64,000 bases of DNA from assembly GCF_046507575.1 (NCBI RefSeq), contig NZ_JBKFEY010000007.1, positions 62,001 to 126,000 of the forward strand, in the 5' to 3' direction. Positions 9,376-17,575 of the stretch are shown in pieces. The position numbers and the translations under genes are program-made. Under the pieces are notes generated by a model. That model searched no databases. It had not been told where the DNA came from and worked only from the letters and a program-made list of their open reading frames with translations. Each line of letters begins with the position of its first letter. Position 1 is the stretch's first letter. This DNA comes from Pontitalea aquivivens (lineage in GTDB: Bacteria > Pseudomonadota > Alphaproteobacteria > Rhodobacterales > Rhodobacteraceae).

Positions 9376-9420
9376 TGTTCAAAAATGTTCAGAACCTGTC
9401 TGAAATTAATCCGGTCTGAA
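9376..9420. promoter_or_regulatory. Candidate LysR operator cluster
   Basis: Between the divergent LysR and GMC oxidoreductase genes are a perfect inverted repeat TTCAGA-N5-TCTGAA (9388-9404), a further TCTGAA half-site at 9415-9420, and two direct TGTTCA copies at 9376 and 9386. LysR regulators usually bind such interrupted dyads, with one recognition site and one activation site closer to the target promoter. Assignment to this regulator is inference from position. Confidence 0.5.
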
Positions 9421-9476
9421 CTCTTGTGTCAAAGGCGGATTCCGGGGAACCTTTGCGGGCAACGGCGGGGGGAACC

Positions 9477-11075
9477 ATGGACCAGTATGATTACATCGTG
9501 ATCGGCGCGGGCAGCGCGGGCTGTGTGCTGGCCAATCGCCTGTCTGCCGATCCGCGCAACCGGGTGTTGTTGCTGGAGGCGGGGGGGCGCGACAATTATC
9601 ACTGGATCCACATTCCGGTGGGCTATCTTTACTGCATCGACAACCCGCGCACCGACTGGCGTTACCGGACCGAGGCCGAGCCGGGGCTGAACGGACGCGC
9701 GCTGCTGTATCCGCGCGGGCGGGTGCTGGGGGGATGTTCGTCGATCAACGGCATGATCTATATGCGCGGGCAGGCGCGCGATTACGATCAGTGGCGGCAG
9801 ATGGGCTGCACCGGCTGGGGCTGGGACGATGTTCTGCCGCTGTTTCGCGCGCAAGAGGATTTCCACCGCGGCGCCAGCGATCTGCACGGGGCGGGCGGCG
9901 AATGGCGGGTGGAACGGGCGCGCGTGCGCTGGCAGGTGCTGGACGCCTTTCTGGATGCCGCCGTGCAGGCCGGCATTCCGCGCAGTGACGATTTCAACAC
10001 CGGCGACAATGAAGGTGCCGGCTATTTTGAGGTGAACCAACGGTCGGGCGTGCGCTGGAACACGTCCAAGGCCTTTCTGCGCCCGGCGATGGGGCGGCCC
10101 AACCTGCGCGTGCTGACCGGCGCGCAGGCCGAGCGGCTGATCATCGCGGGCGGCGAGGTGCAGGGCGTCGTCTTCCACCACGAAGGCCGCCGGACCGAGG
10201 CCCGCGCCGCGCGCGAAACCATCCTCAGCGCGGGGTCGATCGGGTCGGTCCAGATTCTGGAACTGTCGGGCGTGGGGCGGGGCGATGTGTTGCAATCCGC
10301 GGGCATCACGCCGCAGGCCGAGGTGGCCGCCTTGGGCGAAAACCTGCAGGACCATCTGCAGCTGCGCCTGGTCTACAAGGTGCAGGGCGTGCCCACGCTG
10401 AACGAAAAGGCCAGCAGCCTGTGGGGCAAGGCCGCGATCGGGCTGGAATATCTGTTCCGGCGGTCGGGCCCGATGTCGATGGCCCCCAGCCAGCTGGGGA
10501 TCTTTACCCGGTCTGGCCCCGACAAGGAAACCGCGGATCTGGAATATCACGTCCAGCCCGTCAGCCTGGACAAGTTCGGCGACCCGGTCCATCCCTTCCC
10601 GGCGATGACCGCCAGCGTGTGCAACCTGCGCCCCGAAAGCCGCGGCTCGGTCCATGTAAAAAGCCCCGATTTCCGCGCCGCCCCCGCGATCGCGCCGAAT
10701 TACCTGTCGACCGAGGGCGACCGCGATGTGGCCGTGCGCGCCATCCGCCTGACCAGGGCGATCGTGGCTCAGCCCGCCTTCGCGCGCTTTCAGCCGCAGG
10801 AATACCGCCCCGGTCCGGCCTGTGAAAGCCATGATGATCTGGTCCGTGCCGCGGGCGATATCGGCACGACGATCTTCCATCCCGTCGGCACCTGCCGGAT
10901 GGGCGCGGATGCGGGCTCGGTCGTGGACCCGCGGCTGCGGATGCGCGCGCTGGGCCGGTTGCGCATCGCCGATGCCTCGGTCATGCCCACGATTACCTCG
11001 GGCAACACCAATTCGCCCACGCTGATGATCGCGGAAAAGGCCGCCCGCATGATCCTGGAGGATGCAAGGTCCTGA
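9477..11075 (+). CDS. GMC-family FAD-dependent oxidoreductase (choline dehydrogenase-like)
   Basis: A 532-residue GMC-family flavoprotein. The ADP-binding motif is at the N-terminus (YIVIGAGSAGCVLANRLS), the GMC signature 1 is PRGRVLGGCSSINGMIYMRG, and the C-terminal active-site region reads FHPVGTCRMG and then SGNTNSPTLMIAEKAA, so the catalytic pair is His/Asn as in choline oxidase-like enzymes. It oxidises an alcohol; the substrate is not deducible. The start ATG 9477 is preceded by GGGGGGAA, 17 codons inside a longer open frame. It is divergent from a LysR regulator and not obviously an operon with downstream genes, as the next gene is on the other strand. Tandem short repeats follow the stop. 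Confidence 0.92.
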   Translation: MDQYDYIVIGAGSAGCVLANRLSADPRNRVLLLEAGGRDNYHWIHIPVGYLYCIDNPRTDWRYRTEAEPGLNGRALLYPRGRVLGGCSSINGMIYMRGQARDYDQWRQMGCTGWGWDDVLPLFRAQEDFHRGASDLHGAGGEWRVERARVRWQVLDAFLDAAVQAGIPRSDDFNTGDNEGAGYFEVNQRSGVRWNTSKAFLRPAMGRPNLRVLTGAQAERLIIAGGEVQGVVFHHEGRRTEARAARETILSAGSIGSVQILELSGVGRGDVLQSAGITPQAEVAALGENLQDHLQLRLVYKVQGVPTLNEKASSLWGKAAIGLEYLFRRSGPMSMAPSQLGIFTRSGPDKETADLEYHVQPVSLDKFGDPVHPFPAMTASVCNLRPESRGSVHVKSPDFRAAPAIAPNYLSTEGDRDVAVRAIRLTRAIVAQPAFARFQPQEYRPGPACESHDDLVRAAGDIGTTIFHPVGTCRMGADAGSVVDPRLRMRALGRLRIADASVMPTITSGNTNSPTLMIAEKAARMILEDARS

Positions 11076-11126
11076 GAGACGGGGCCTGAGAGACGGGGCC
11101 TGAGATCCGGGGGGCCTGAGATCCGG
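11071..11126. repeat. Short tandem repeat after the GMC oxidoreductase stop
   Basis: Four head-to-tail copies of a 14-16 bp unit begin at the stop codon: two copies of CCTGAGAGACGGGG and two of the diverged form CCTGAGATCCGG followed by G or C runs. A 6-bp GC hairpin (11125-11141) follows and reaches the stop codon of the convergent RpiR gene. It may act as a weak bidirectional terminator. Confidence 0.7.
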
Positions 11127-11140
11127 CCCCCGCGCGGGGC

Positions 11141-12004
11141 CTAGTCCTGCCGGATATAGCCGCCATAGCGGGTGATGCGGTCTTCAAAGGCGGTGACATT
11201 GGCCACCGCATCGGGCGACCGCGCGGCCATGCCCGACAGCAGCATCTCGACCACCGAAAAGGCCGTGGACAACGAGGGCAGCAGCTGCGGCCCCGCCATC
11301 GGCAGCGCCACCACCTTCCACGCGCCCACCGCCAGCGGCGATCGGTGGCTGTCGGTCAGCGCCAGCACCCGCGCCCCGCAATCGCGCGCGATCTGGCAGG
11401 CGCGGACCACCTCGGTGGAATAATGGGCAAAGCTGATCGCCATCACGATATCCTCGGGGCCCGTCATCGACAGCTGATCCATGATCGCGCCGGGCTGTGC
11501 GGGGGATTCGCGGAAACTGGCAAAAGCCATGCTGCCGACATAGGCAAAGTAATGCGCGATCGCATAGCAGGACCGCACCCCCACCGAATGCACCCGGCGC
11601 GCGCCCAGCAGCGGGTCGATGCAGGATTCCAGCGTCTCCAGCAACTCGGGCGTGTGCAGCAGATCGGCATTGGCGCGGTTGGCGTCCAGCATCTCGGTGA
11701 AGATGTCGGTATTGGTGCGCAGCCGCAGCGCCCGGGCGCGCGCGGCATAGCTGGGCGCGCGCTGCGCCAGCGCCTTGCGGATATCGGCGCGGAAGGCGTC
11801 AAAGCCGTCATAGCCCAGTTCCTTGGCCAGCCGCGTCACCGTATTGGCATTGACCCCCGCCTTGCCCGCCAGCCCCCGGACCGAGCTGAAGGCGACCTCG
11901 GACGACTGGTCCAGCACCCAGGCGGCCAGTTGCGCCAGCGCCGGCGCGCCGGTGGCGGCAATGCGGGACAGGCGGTCGCGCAGGCTGGGGGGAGGGGCGG
12001 TCAT
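11141..12004 (-). CDS. MurR/RpiR-family transcriptional regulator
   Basis: A 287-residue regulator with an N-terminal HTH_6 domain (FSSVRGLAGKAGVNANTVTRL) and a C-terminal SIS sugar-isomerase-like ligand domain (VHSVGVRSCYAIAHYFAYVG; DIVMAISFAHYSTEVV; ALTDSHRSPLA). Upstream in-frame starts exist at 12034, 12046 and a TTG at 12055; the ATG at 12004 gives the usual family length and has AAAGG about 13 bp before it, so the start is uncertain. It is divergent from the TAXI-TRAP receptor gene and most likely controls that operon. RpiR proteins usually sense a phosphosugar or a pathway intermediate; the ligand here is unknown. Confidence 0.88.
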   Translation of the reverse strand: MTAPPPSLRDRLSRIAATGAPALAQLAAWVLDQSSEVAFSSVRGLAGKAGVNANTVTRLAKELGYDGFDAFRADIRKALAQRAPSYAARARALRLRTNTDIFTEMLDANRANADLLHTPELLETLESCIDPLLGARRVHSVGVRSCYAIAHYFAYVGSMAFASFRESPAQPGAIMDQLSMTGPEDIVMAISFAHYSTEVVRACQIARDCGARVLALTDSHRSPLAVGAWKVVALPMAGPQLLPSLSTAFSVVEMLLSGMAARSPDAVANVTAFEDRITRYGGYIRQD

Positions 12005-12060
12005 CGGGGTGCGGCAGCCTTTGTGATCATGCATATGCTTTATCATGGCTTCCAAAATAA

Positions 12061-12072
12061 AACAAATGTGTT
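12061..12072. promoter_or_regulatory. Candidate operator between RpiR and TRAP genes
   Basis: The short divergent region holds AACAAATGTGTT, an inverted repeat with AACA/TGTT arms, inside an A/T-rich tract that contrasts with the GC-rich surroundings. Position suggests it as promoter or RpiR operator. The dyad is short, so chance occurrence cannot be excluded. Confidence 0.3.
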
Positions 12073-12113
12073 ATCGTTCGTCCAGAAACGGATATGCAAC
12101 TCAGGAGAGGTTC

Positions 12114-13076
12114 ATGAACATCAAGACATTCGGCGCGGTTCTGGCGCTGTCGGTCGCGGCATCGCCGGTTTTCGCGCAGGAAAAGTTCATCTCGATCGGG
12201 ACGGGTGGCGTGACGGGCGTCTATTACCCGACCGGGGGCGCGATCTGCCGGATGATGTCGCGCACGCGGGCGGATCACGGCATCCGCTGCGGCGTCGAAT
12301 CGACGGGCGGGTCGGTTTATAACGTGAACGCCGTGCGCTCGGGCGAACTGGAATTCGGCGTGGCGCAATCGGATGTGCAGTTCAAGGCCTATGCCGGCGA
12401 GGGCAACTTTGCCGATCAGGGCGCCAATCCCGATCTGCGCTCGGTCTTTTCGATCCACCCCGAACCCTTCACCGTGGTTGCCCGCGCCGATGCCGGGATC
12501 GCCAATTTCGACGATCTGAAGGGCAAGCGCGTCAATGTCGGCAACCCGGGGTCGGGCCAGCGTGACACGATGGAAGTGCTGATGACGGAACTGGGCTGGC
12601 AGATGTCGGATTTCGCGATGGTGTCCGAACTGCAGGCCGGTGAGCAAAGCCAGGCGCTGTGCGACAACAACATCGACGCGATGGTCTATACCGTGGGCCA
12701 CCCCTCGGGCTCGATCCAGGAGGCGACGACGGCCTGCGATTCCGTTCTGGTCAATGTCGCGGGCGCGGCGGTCGACAAGCTGGTGGCCGACCATCCCTAT
12801 TACCGCAAGGCGACCATTCCGGGCGGCATGTATCGCGGCAGCGACGCCGATGTGCAGACCTTCGGTGTGGGCGCCACGCTGGTGACCTCGGCCGCGGTGC
12901 CCGAGGATGTGGTCTATGCGCTGGTCAAGGCGGTTTTCGAGGATATGGACCAGTTCCGCGGCCTGCATCCGGCCTTTGCCAATCTTGACCCCAAGGAAAT
13001 GGCCAATGACGGCCTGTCCGCGCCGCTGCATCCGGGGGCGGAAAAGTATTTCCGCGAAGCCGGTCTGATCGAGTGA
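12114..13076 (+). CDS. TAXI-family TRAP transporter solute-binding protein
   Basis: A 320-residue periplasmic receptor of the TAXI type. Residues 1-21 form a Sec signal peptide ending in PVFA before QEKF. The mature protein begins with the typical ISIGTGGVTGVYYPTGGAICRM, followed by the family segments VESTGGSVYNVNAV, FGVAQSDVQFKAY and VNVGNPGSGQRDTME. Start ATG 12114 has AGGAGAGG directly upstream. TAXI receptors work with fused TRAP permeases, one of which follows 76 bp downstream; a strong hairpin lies between. Known TAXI substrates are few (glutamate and some dicarboxylates); the adjoining aminotransferase and BKACE genes suggest an amino or keto acid, which is inference. Confidence 0.95.
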   Translation: MNIKTFGAVLALSVAASPVFAQEKFISIGTGGVTGVYYPTGGAICRMMSRTRADHGIRCGVESTGGSVYNVNAVRSGELEFGVAQSDVQFKAYAGEGNFADQGANPDLRSVFSIHPEPFTVVARADAGIANFDDLKGKRVNVGNPGSGQRDTMEVLMTELGWQMSDFAMVSELQAGEQSQALCDNNIDAMVYTVGHPSGSIQEATTACDSVLVNVAGAAVDKLVADHPYYRKATIPGGMYRGSDADVQTFGVGATLVTSAAVPEDVVYALVKAVFEDMDQFRGLHPAFANLDPKEMANDGLSAPLHPGAEKYFREAGLIE

Positions 13077-13084
13077 TGACCTTT

Positions 13085-13112
13085 CGGGCCGCCGCCGCGG
13101 GGTGGCGGCCCG
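13085..13112 (+). terminator. Intercistronic hairpin between TRAP receptor and permease
   Basis: A perfect 9-bp stem (CGGGCCGCC with GGCGGCCCG) and a 10-nt loop starts 8 bp after the receptor stop. No U-tract follows, so it is more likely an mRNA-stabilising or partial-termination structure that lets the binding protein be made in excess over the permease. Confidence 0.6.
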
Positions 13113-13152
13113 ATCCGCGCAACCGGGGCAGGGATCAGGGCAGGGGAATACG

Positions 13153-15804
13153 ATGAGCGCAGATCCGAATGGGGCGGCCGGCGGCCAAAGCGGCGGGCGC
13201 GCCTTTTCCGAGGCGGAACTTCAGGATCTGGTCGCCAGCACCGACAGCGGCGGGCGCGCGCCCGACAACCGGGGCGTGGCGCTGCTGATCGCGGCGGTGG
13301 CCTTTCTGTGGTCGGTCTTTCAGCTTTGGATCGCGCAGCCGCAGCTGTGGTTCGCGCAATATCTGCCGGTTCTGAATTCGTCGCAGACGCGGCCTGTGCA
13401 TCTGGCCTTTGCGCTGCTGCTGGCGTTCCTGGTCTATCCGGCGCTGAAATCCTCGCCCCGCAACCGGGTGCCGCTGGTCGATTGGGTGCTGGCGCTGGCG
13501 GCCGCGGGCTGCGCGTTTTACGTCTTTCTCTTCTCGCGCGAATTGGCGATGACGGCGCGCTCGGGCCTGCCGACGCAGACCCAGGTGATCGTGGGCAGCA
13601 TCGGCATCGTGCTGCTGCTGGAGGCGTCGCGCCGCGCGCTGGGGCCGGCGCTGACGGTGGTGGGGGCGATCTTCCTGGCCTATGCCTATGTCGGCACGGG
13701 CTGGCTGATCCCCGACATCATCGAACATGCGGGGCTGTCCTTCACCGCGATCATCAATGCGCAATGGCTTGATACGACGGGGGTTTTCGGTATCCCGCTG
13801 GGTGTGTCGACGGCCTTTGTGTTCCTGTTCGTGCTGTTCGGCGCGATCCTGGACAAGGCGGGGGCGGGCAATTACTTCATCCAGCTGGCTTTCGCGGGGC
13901 TGGGCGCGCTGCGCGGCGGGCCGGCCAAGGCGGCGGTTGTCGGGTCGGCGATGACGGGGCTGATTTCGGGGTCGTCGATCGCCAATGTGGTGACCACCGG
14001 CACCTTCACCATCCCGCTGATGAAGCGCGTGGGTTTTTCATCCGAAAAGGCGGGCGCGGTCGAGGTGGCCTCGTCGGTGAATGGCCAGATCATGCCGCCG
14101 GTGATGGGGGCCGCGGCCTTCCTGATGGTGGAATTCGTCGGCATTTCCTATGTCGAGGTGATCAAGCACGCCTTCATCCCGGCGGTGATTTCCTACATCG
14201 CGCTGGTCTATATCGTGCATCTTGAGGCGCTGAAGAAGGACATGCCCGCGCTTGGGCCCGCGGCCAGCCTGTCGCGGATGTTTCTCAGGATCGCGGTGGG
14301 GTTCGTGGTCACCGGGCTGGCCTTCACGGCGCTGGTCTGGGCGGTGCAGGGGCTGCGCGCAGCCGCCCCCGGCATTGCCGATCCGCTGGTTCTGGCGGCG
14401 ATCCTGGTCGTTTATGTCGCGGCGGTGCGGCTGTCGGCGCGCCGGCCCGATCTGGCGCTGGATGATCCCAATGCGCAGAAATTCACCCTGCCCACCGTGG
14501 CCGAGGTCTTTCCCACCGGCCTGCATTACCTGCTGCCGATCCTGGTGCTGGTCTGGTTCCTGATGATCGAGATGCAGTCGCCCGCCAAATCGGCCTTTTA
14601 CGCGGTGGCGGTGATGCTGGTCATCATCCTGACCCAGCGCCCGTTGAAGGCGCTGTTCCGGGGCGAGGATGTGATGGCGGCCACGCGGGCGGGCATCGGC
14701 GATTTCATCGAAGGCATGATCGCGGGCGCGCGCAACATGATCGGCATCGGCGTGGCCACGGCCGCGGCCGGTATCATCGTGGCCACGGTCACGAAAACCC
14801 CGATCGGCACCGAACTGGCGGGCCTGGTCGAGTTGTTGTCGGGCGGCAATCTGATGATCATGCTGCTTCTGGTGGGCGTGTTCTCGCTAATCCTGGGGAT
14901 GGGGCTGCCGACCACGGCGAATTACATCGTGGTGTCATCGCTGATGGCCTCGGTCGTGGTCAGCCTTGGCGCGCAGGAGGGGCTGATCGTGCCGCTGATC
15001 GCGGCGCATCTGTTCGTCTTCTACTTCGGGATCATGGCCGATGTGACCCCGCCGGTGGGGCTGGCCAGTTTCGCCGCCGCCGCCGTTTCGGGGGGCGACC
15101 CGATCCGCACGGGCTTTACCGCCTTCTTCTATTCGCTGCGCACCGTCGCGCTGCCGTTCCTGTTCATCTATAATCCCACGCTGATCCTGTATGGCGTCGA
15201 TCTGGGCACGGCGGCGGGCATCGGGCAGGCGATCTTCATCTTTGCCGTGGCGACATTCGCGATGCTGCTGTTCGCGGCGGCCACCCAGGGCTATTTCCTG
15301 GCGCCCTCGCGGATGTGGGAAAGTGCTGCGCTGTTGCTGGTGGCCTTCACGCTGTTCGTGCCGGGGTTCTGGCTGGACCGCATCCAGCCCCGGTTCGAGG
15401 ATCTGCCCCCCACCGAACTGGCCGCGGCCTTCGATCATGCCGCGCCGGGCGAGGGGGTGCGCTTTGTCGTGGCGGGGCCGTCCTTCACCACCGGCGCGCC
15501 GACGCAACTGACGCTGGTGCATACCGTGACCGGGGCCGAACCCGCCACTGGCCGGGCCGAAGCCGCGGGCCTGTTCCTGATGCCCGAGGGCGAGCGGCTG
15601 TTCATGGACGAACCGATGTTCGGCACGCCCTATCAGGAAAAGCTGTCGGGATTTGATTTCTACGGCGCCGACCGGGTCGAGGTGGTGGGGCTGCTGTCGC
15701 CCGCCGACCGGATGCCCAGGCAGGTGTTCTACATCCCCGCGCTGCTGCTGCTGGCGCTGGTGGTGATGATGCAGCGCCGTCGCCAGACCAAACCCGCCTT
15801 CTGA
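13153..15804 (+). CDS. TRAP transporter permease, fused 4TM/12TM subunits with DUF3394 tail
   Basis: An 883-residue inner-membrane protein fusing the small (DctQ-like) and large (DctM-like) TRAP subunits, as usual for TAXI systems. Many hydrophobic segments are visible; the DctM part has SAMTGLISGSSIANVVTTG, VASSVNGQIMPPVMGAAAF and GMGLPTTANYIV. After the last DctM helices, residues from about 750 form a DUF3394-like soluble domain (PRFEDLPPTELAAAF through RMPRQVFY) ended by one more membrane helix and a basic tail. It uses an ion gradient to import the ligand delivered by the receptor. ATG 13153 has AGGGGAA upstream; the longer frame lacks a better site. A universal stress protein gene follows after 11 bp. 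Confidence 0.95.
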   Translation: MSADPNGAAGGQSGGRAFSEAELQDLVASTDSGGRAPDNRGVALLIAAVAFLWSVFQLWIAQPQLWFAQYLPVLNSSQTRPVHLAFALLLAFLVYPALKSSPRNRVPLVDWVLALAAAGCAFYVFLFSRELAMTARSGLPTQTQVIVGSIGIVLLLEASRRALGPALTVVGAIFLAYAYVGTGWLIPDIIEHAGLSFTAIINAQWLDTTGVFGIPLGVSTAFVFLFVLFGAILDKAGAGNYFIQLAFAGLGALRGGPAKAAVVGSAMTGLISGSSIANVVTTGTFTIPLMKRVGFSSEKAGAVEVASSVNGQIMPPVMGAAAFLMVEFVGISYVEVIKHAFIPAVISYIALVYIVHLEALKKDMPALGPAASLSRMFLRIAVGFVVTGLAFTALVWAVQGLRAAAPGIADPLVLAAILVVYVAAVRLSARRPDLALDDPNAQKFTLPTVAEVFPTGLHYLLPILVLVWFLMIEMQSPAKSAFYAVAVMLVIILTQRPLKALFRGEDVMAATRAGIGDFIEGMIAGARNMIGIGVATAAAGIIVATVTKTPIGTELAGLVELLSGGNLMIMLLLVGVFSLILGMGLPTTANYIVVSSLMASVVVSLGAQEGLIVPLIAAHLFVFYFGIMADVTPPVGLASFAAAAVSGGDPIRTGFTAFFYSLRTVALPFLFIYNPTLILYGVDLGTAAGIGQAIFIFAVATFAMLLFAAATQGYFLAPSRMWESAALLLVAFTLFVPGFWLDRIQPRFEDLPPTELAAAFDHAAPGEGVRFVVAGPSFTTGAPTQLTLVHTVTGAEPATGRAEAAGLFLMPEGERLFMDEPMFGTPYQEKLSGFDFYGADRVEVVGLLSPADRMPRQVFYIPALLLLALVVMMQRRRQTKPAF

Positions 15805-15815
15805 GGGAGCCGAAG

Positions 15816-16241
15816 ATGACCCGCAACGTTCTTCTGACCGTCGATCTTGGCAATGCGGTCGCCAATGCCGGCCCGCTGGCCGCGGCGCTGGATCTGGTGC
15901 GGGACGGGGGCGTGCTGCATGTCGTCTCGGTCCTGCCCGATTTCGGGCTGGCGCAGGTGTCGGGCTATTTCCGCAAGGGCTTTGAAAAAGAGGCGCTGAG
16001 CGGCCTTGGCAAGGCCCTGACCGAATGGGTCAATACCCATGTGCCCGATGCGGTCGATGCCCATCCCCATGTGTTGCACGGTACGATCTATGACGAAATC
16101 CTGCGCGCCGCCGACCGGCTGCAGGTCGATGTCATCGTCATCGGTTCGCACCGGCCCGAGCTGAAGGACTATCTGCTGGGCCCCAATGCCGCGCGCGTCG
16201 TGCGCCATGCCCGTCAATCCGTTTTTGTTGTCAGGACCTAG
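15816..16241 (+). CDS. Universal stress protein (UspA family)
   Basis: A 141-residue single-domain UspA protein. The ATP-binding C-terminal pattern is visible as VIVIGSHRPELKDYLLGPNAARVVRHA, close to the G2xG9G(S/T) consensus. It starts 11 bp after the TRAP permease with GAGGGAG as ribosome-binding site. Usp proteins are often encoded with TRAP transporters (compare TeaD with TeaABC of Halomonas, which modulates ectoine uptake), so a role as a nucleotide-dependent regulator of this transporter is plausible. Biochemical function here is not shown by sequence. Confidence 0.92.
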   Translation: MTRNVLLTVDLGNAVANAGPLAAALDLVRDGGVLHVVSVLPDFGLAQVSGYFRKGFEKEALSGLGKALTEWVNTHVPDAVDAHPHVLHGTIYDEILRAADRLQVDVIVIGSHRPELKDYLLGPNAARVVRHARQSVFVVRT

Positions 16242-16246
16242 GACCC

Positions 16247-17575
16247 ATGCCCCATCACATCTTCGGCCGCTCGACCCGCGGCCATCTTCCCACTGCCGTG
16301 GCCGGCGACGGCTGCTATCTGATCGATGCGGCGGGCAAGCGTTATCTTGACGGATCGGGGGGCGCGGCGGTGTCCTGCCTGGGCCATTCCAATGCCGCGG
16401 TGCGCGCCGCCCTGCATGATCAGCTGGACCGGCTGGCTTTTGCCCATACCGGGTTCTTCACCTCGGACCCGGCAGAACAGCTGGCCGATACGCTGGTGGC
16501 GGCGGCGCCGCAGGGGATCGACCGGGTCTATCTGGTGTCAGGCGGGTCCGAGGCGGTCGAGGCCGCGCTGAAGCTGGCACGCCAGTATTTCCTAGAAATC
16601 GGCCAGCCACAGCGCCACCGCGTGATCGCACGGCGGCAAAGCTATCACGGCAATACGCTGGGCGCGCTGGCCACGGGCGGCAACGAATGGCGGCGCGCGC
16701 AATTCGCGCCGATGCTGGTGGAAACCACCCATATCGCGCCCTGCTACGAATATCGCGGTCGCGCCGAGGGGGAAACGCCCGAGGCCTATGGCCTGCGCGT
16801 CGCCGATGAGCTGGAGGCCGAGATCACCCGCCTGGGCCCCGAATCGGTGATGGCCTTTGTGGCCGAGCCGGTGGTGGGCGCCACCGCGGGCGCGGTGCCG
16901 GCGGTGCCGGGATACCTTAAGCGCATCCGTGAAATCTGTGACCGCCACGGCGTGCTGCTGATCCTGGATGAGGTGATGTGCGGCATGGGGCGCACGGGCC
17001 ATCTGTTCGCCTGTACCGAAGACGGCGTGGTCCCCGACATGATCACCATCGCCAAGGGCCTGGGCGCGGGCTATCAGCCGATCGGCGCGCTGCTGGTGCA
17101 GGGGCGGATCTATGACGCCATCGCCGCCGGGTCGGGCTTTTTCCAGCATGGCCACACCTATATGGGCCACGCGATGGCCGCCGCCGCCGCCAATGCGGTG
17201 CTGGCCGAGATCGCCGAACGCGACCTGCTGACCCGGGTGCGCGAACAGGGTGCGAAACTGGATGCGGCGCTGCGCACGGCGCTGGGGCAGCATGCCCATG
17301 TCGGCGATATCCGCGGCCGGGGCCTGTTCCGCGGCGTTGAACTGGTGGCCGATCGCGACACCAGGGCCCCCTTCGACCCCGCCCGCAAGCTGCACGCCCG
17401 GATCAAGGCCGAGGCGTTCGAGGCCGGCCTGATCTGCTATCCGATGGGGGGCACGATCGACGGGCAGCGGGGCGATCACATCCTGCTGGCGCCGCCCTTC
17501 ATCATCGAGGATGGCCAGATCGACGAACTGGTGGGCAAGCTGGCGGGCGCGATCGATCGGGCGCTGGCGGCATGA
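16247..17575 (+). CDS. Class III PLP-dependent aminotransferase
   Basis: A 442-residue fold-type I, class III (omega-type) aminotransferase. Visible are YLVSGGSEAVEAALKLARQY (phosphate-binding), LILDEVMCGMGRTG (cofactor aspartate) and ITIAKGLGAGYQPIGALL with the PLP lysine near residue 270. Such enzymes use beta-, gamma- or omega-amino acids or diamines and pyruvate or 2-oxoglutarate. It starts 5 bp after the Usp stop and its stop overlaps the start of the BKACE gene (ATGA), so the three are translationally coupled. In this context it probably converts an imported amino compound to the keto or aldehyde acid that the next enzyme handles. The exact substrate is unknown. Confidence 0.93.
   Translation: MPHHIFGRSTRGHLPTAVAGDGCYLIDAAGKRYLDGSGGAAVSCLGHSNAAVRAALHDQLDRLAFAHTGFFTSDPAEQLADTLVAAAPQGIDRVYLVSGGSEAVEAALKLARQYFLEIGQPQRHRVIARRQSYHGNTLGALATGGNEWRRAQFAPMLVETTHIAPCYEYRGRAEGETPEAYGLRVADELEAEITRLGPESVMAFVAEPVVGATAGAVPAVPGYLKRIREICDRHGVLLILDEVMCGMGRTGHLFACTEDGVVPDMITIAKGLGAGYQPIGALLVQGRIYDAIAAGSGFFQHGHTYMGHAMAAAAANAVLAEIAERDLLTRVREQGAKLDAALRTALGQHAHVGDIRGRGLFRGVELVADRDTRAPFDPARKLHARIKAEAFEAGLICYPMGGTIDGQRGDHILLAPPFIIEDGQIDELVGKLAGAIDRALAA

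Noticed and set aside
9429..10880. A 483-codon frame antisense to the GMC oxidoreductase
   Set aside because: Same compositional signature, no recognisable domain, and full overlap with a strong plus-strand gene.
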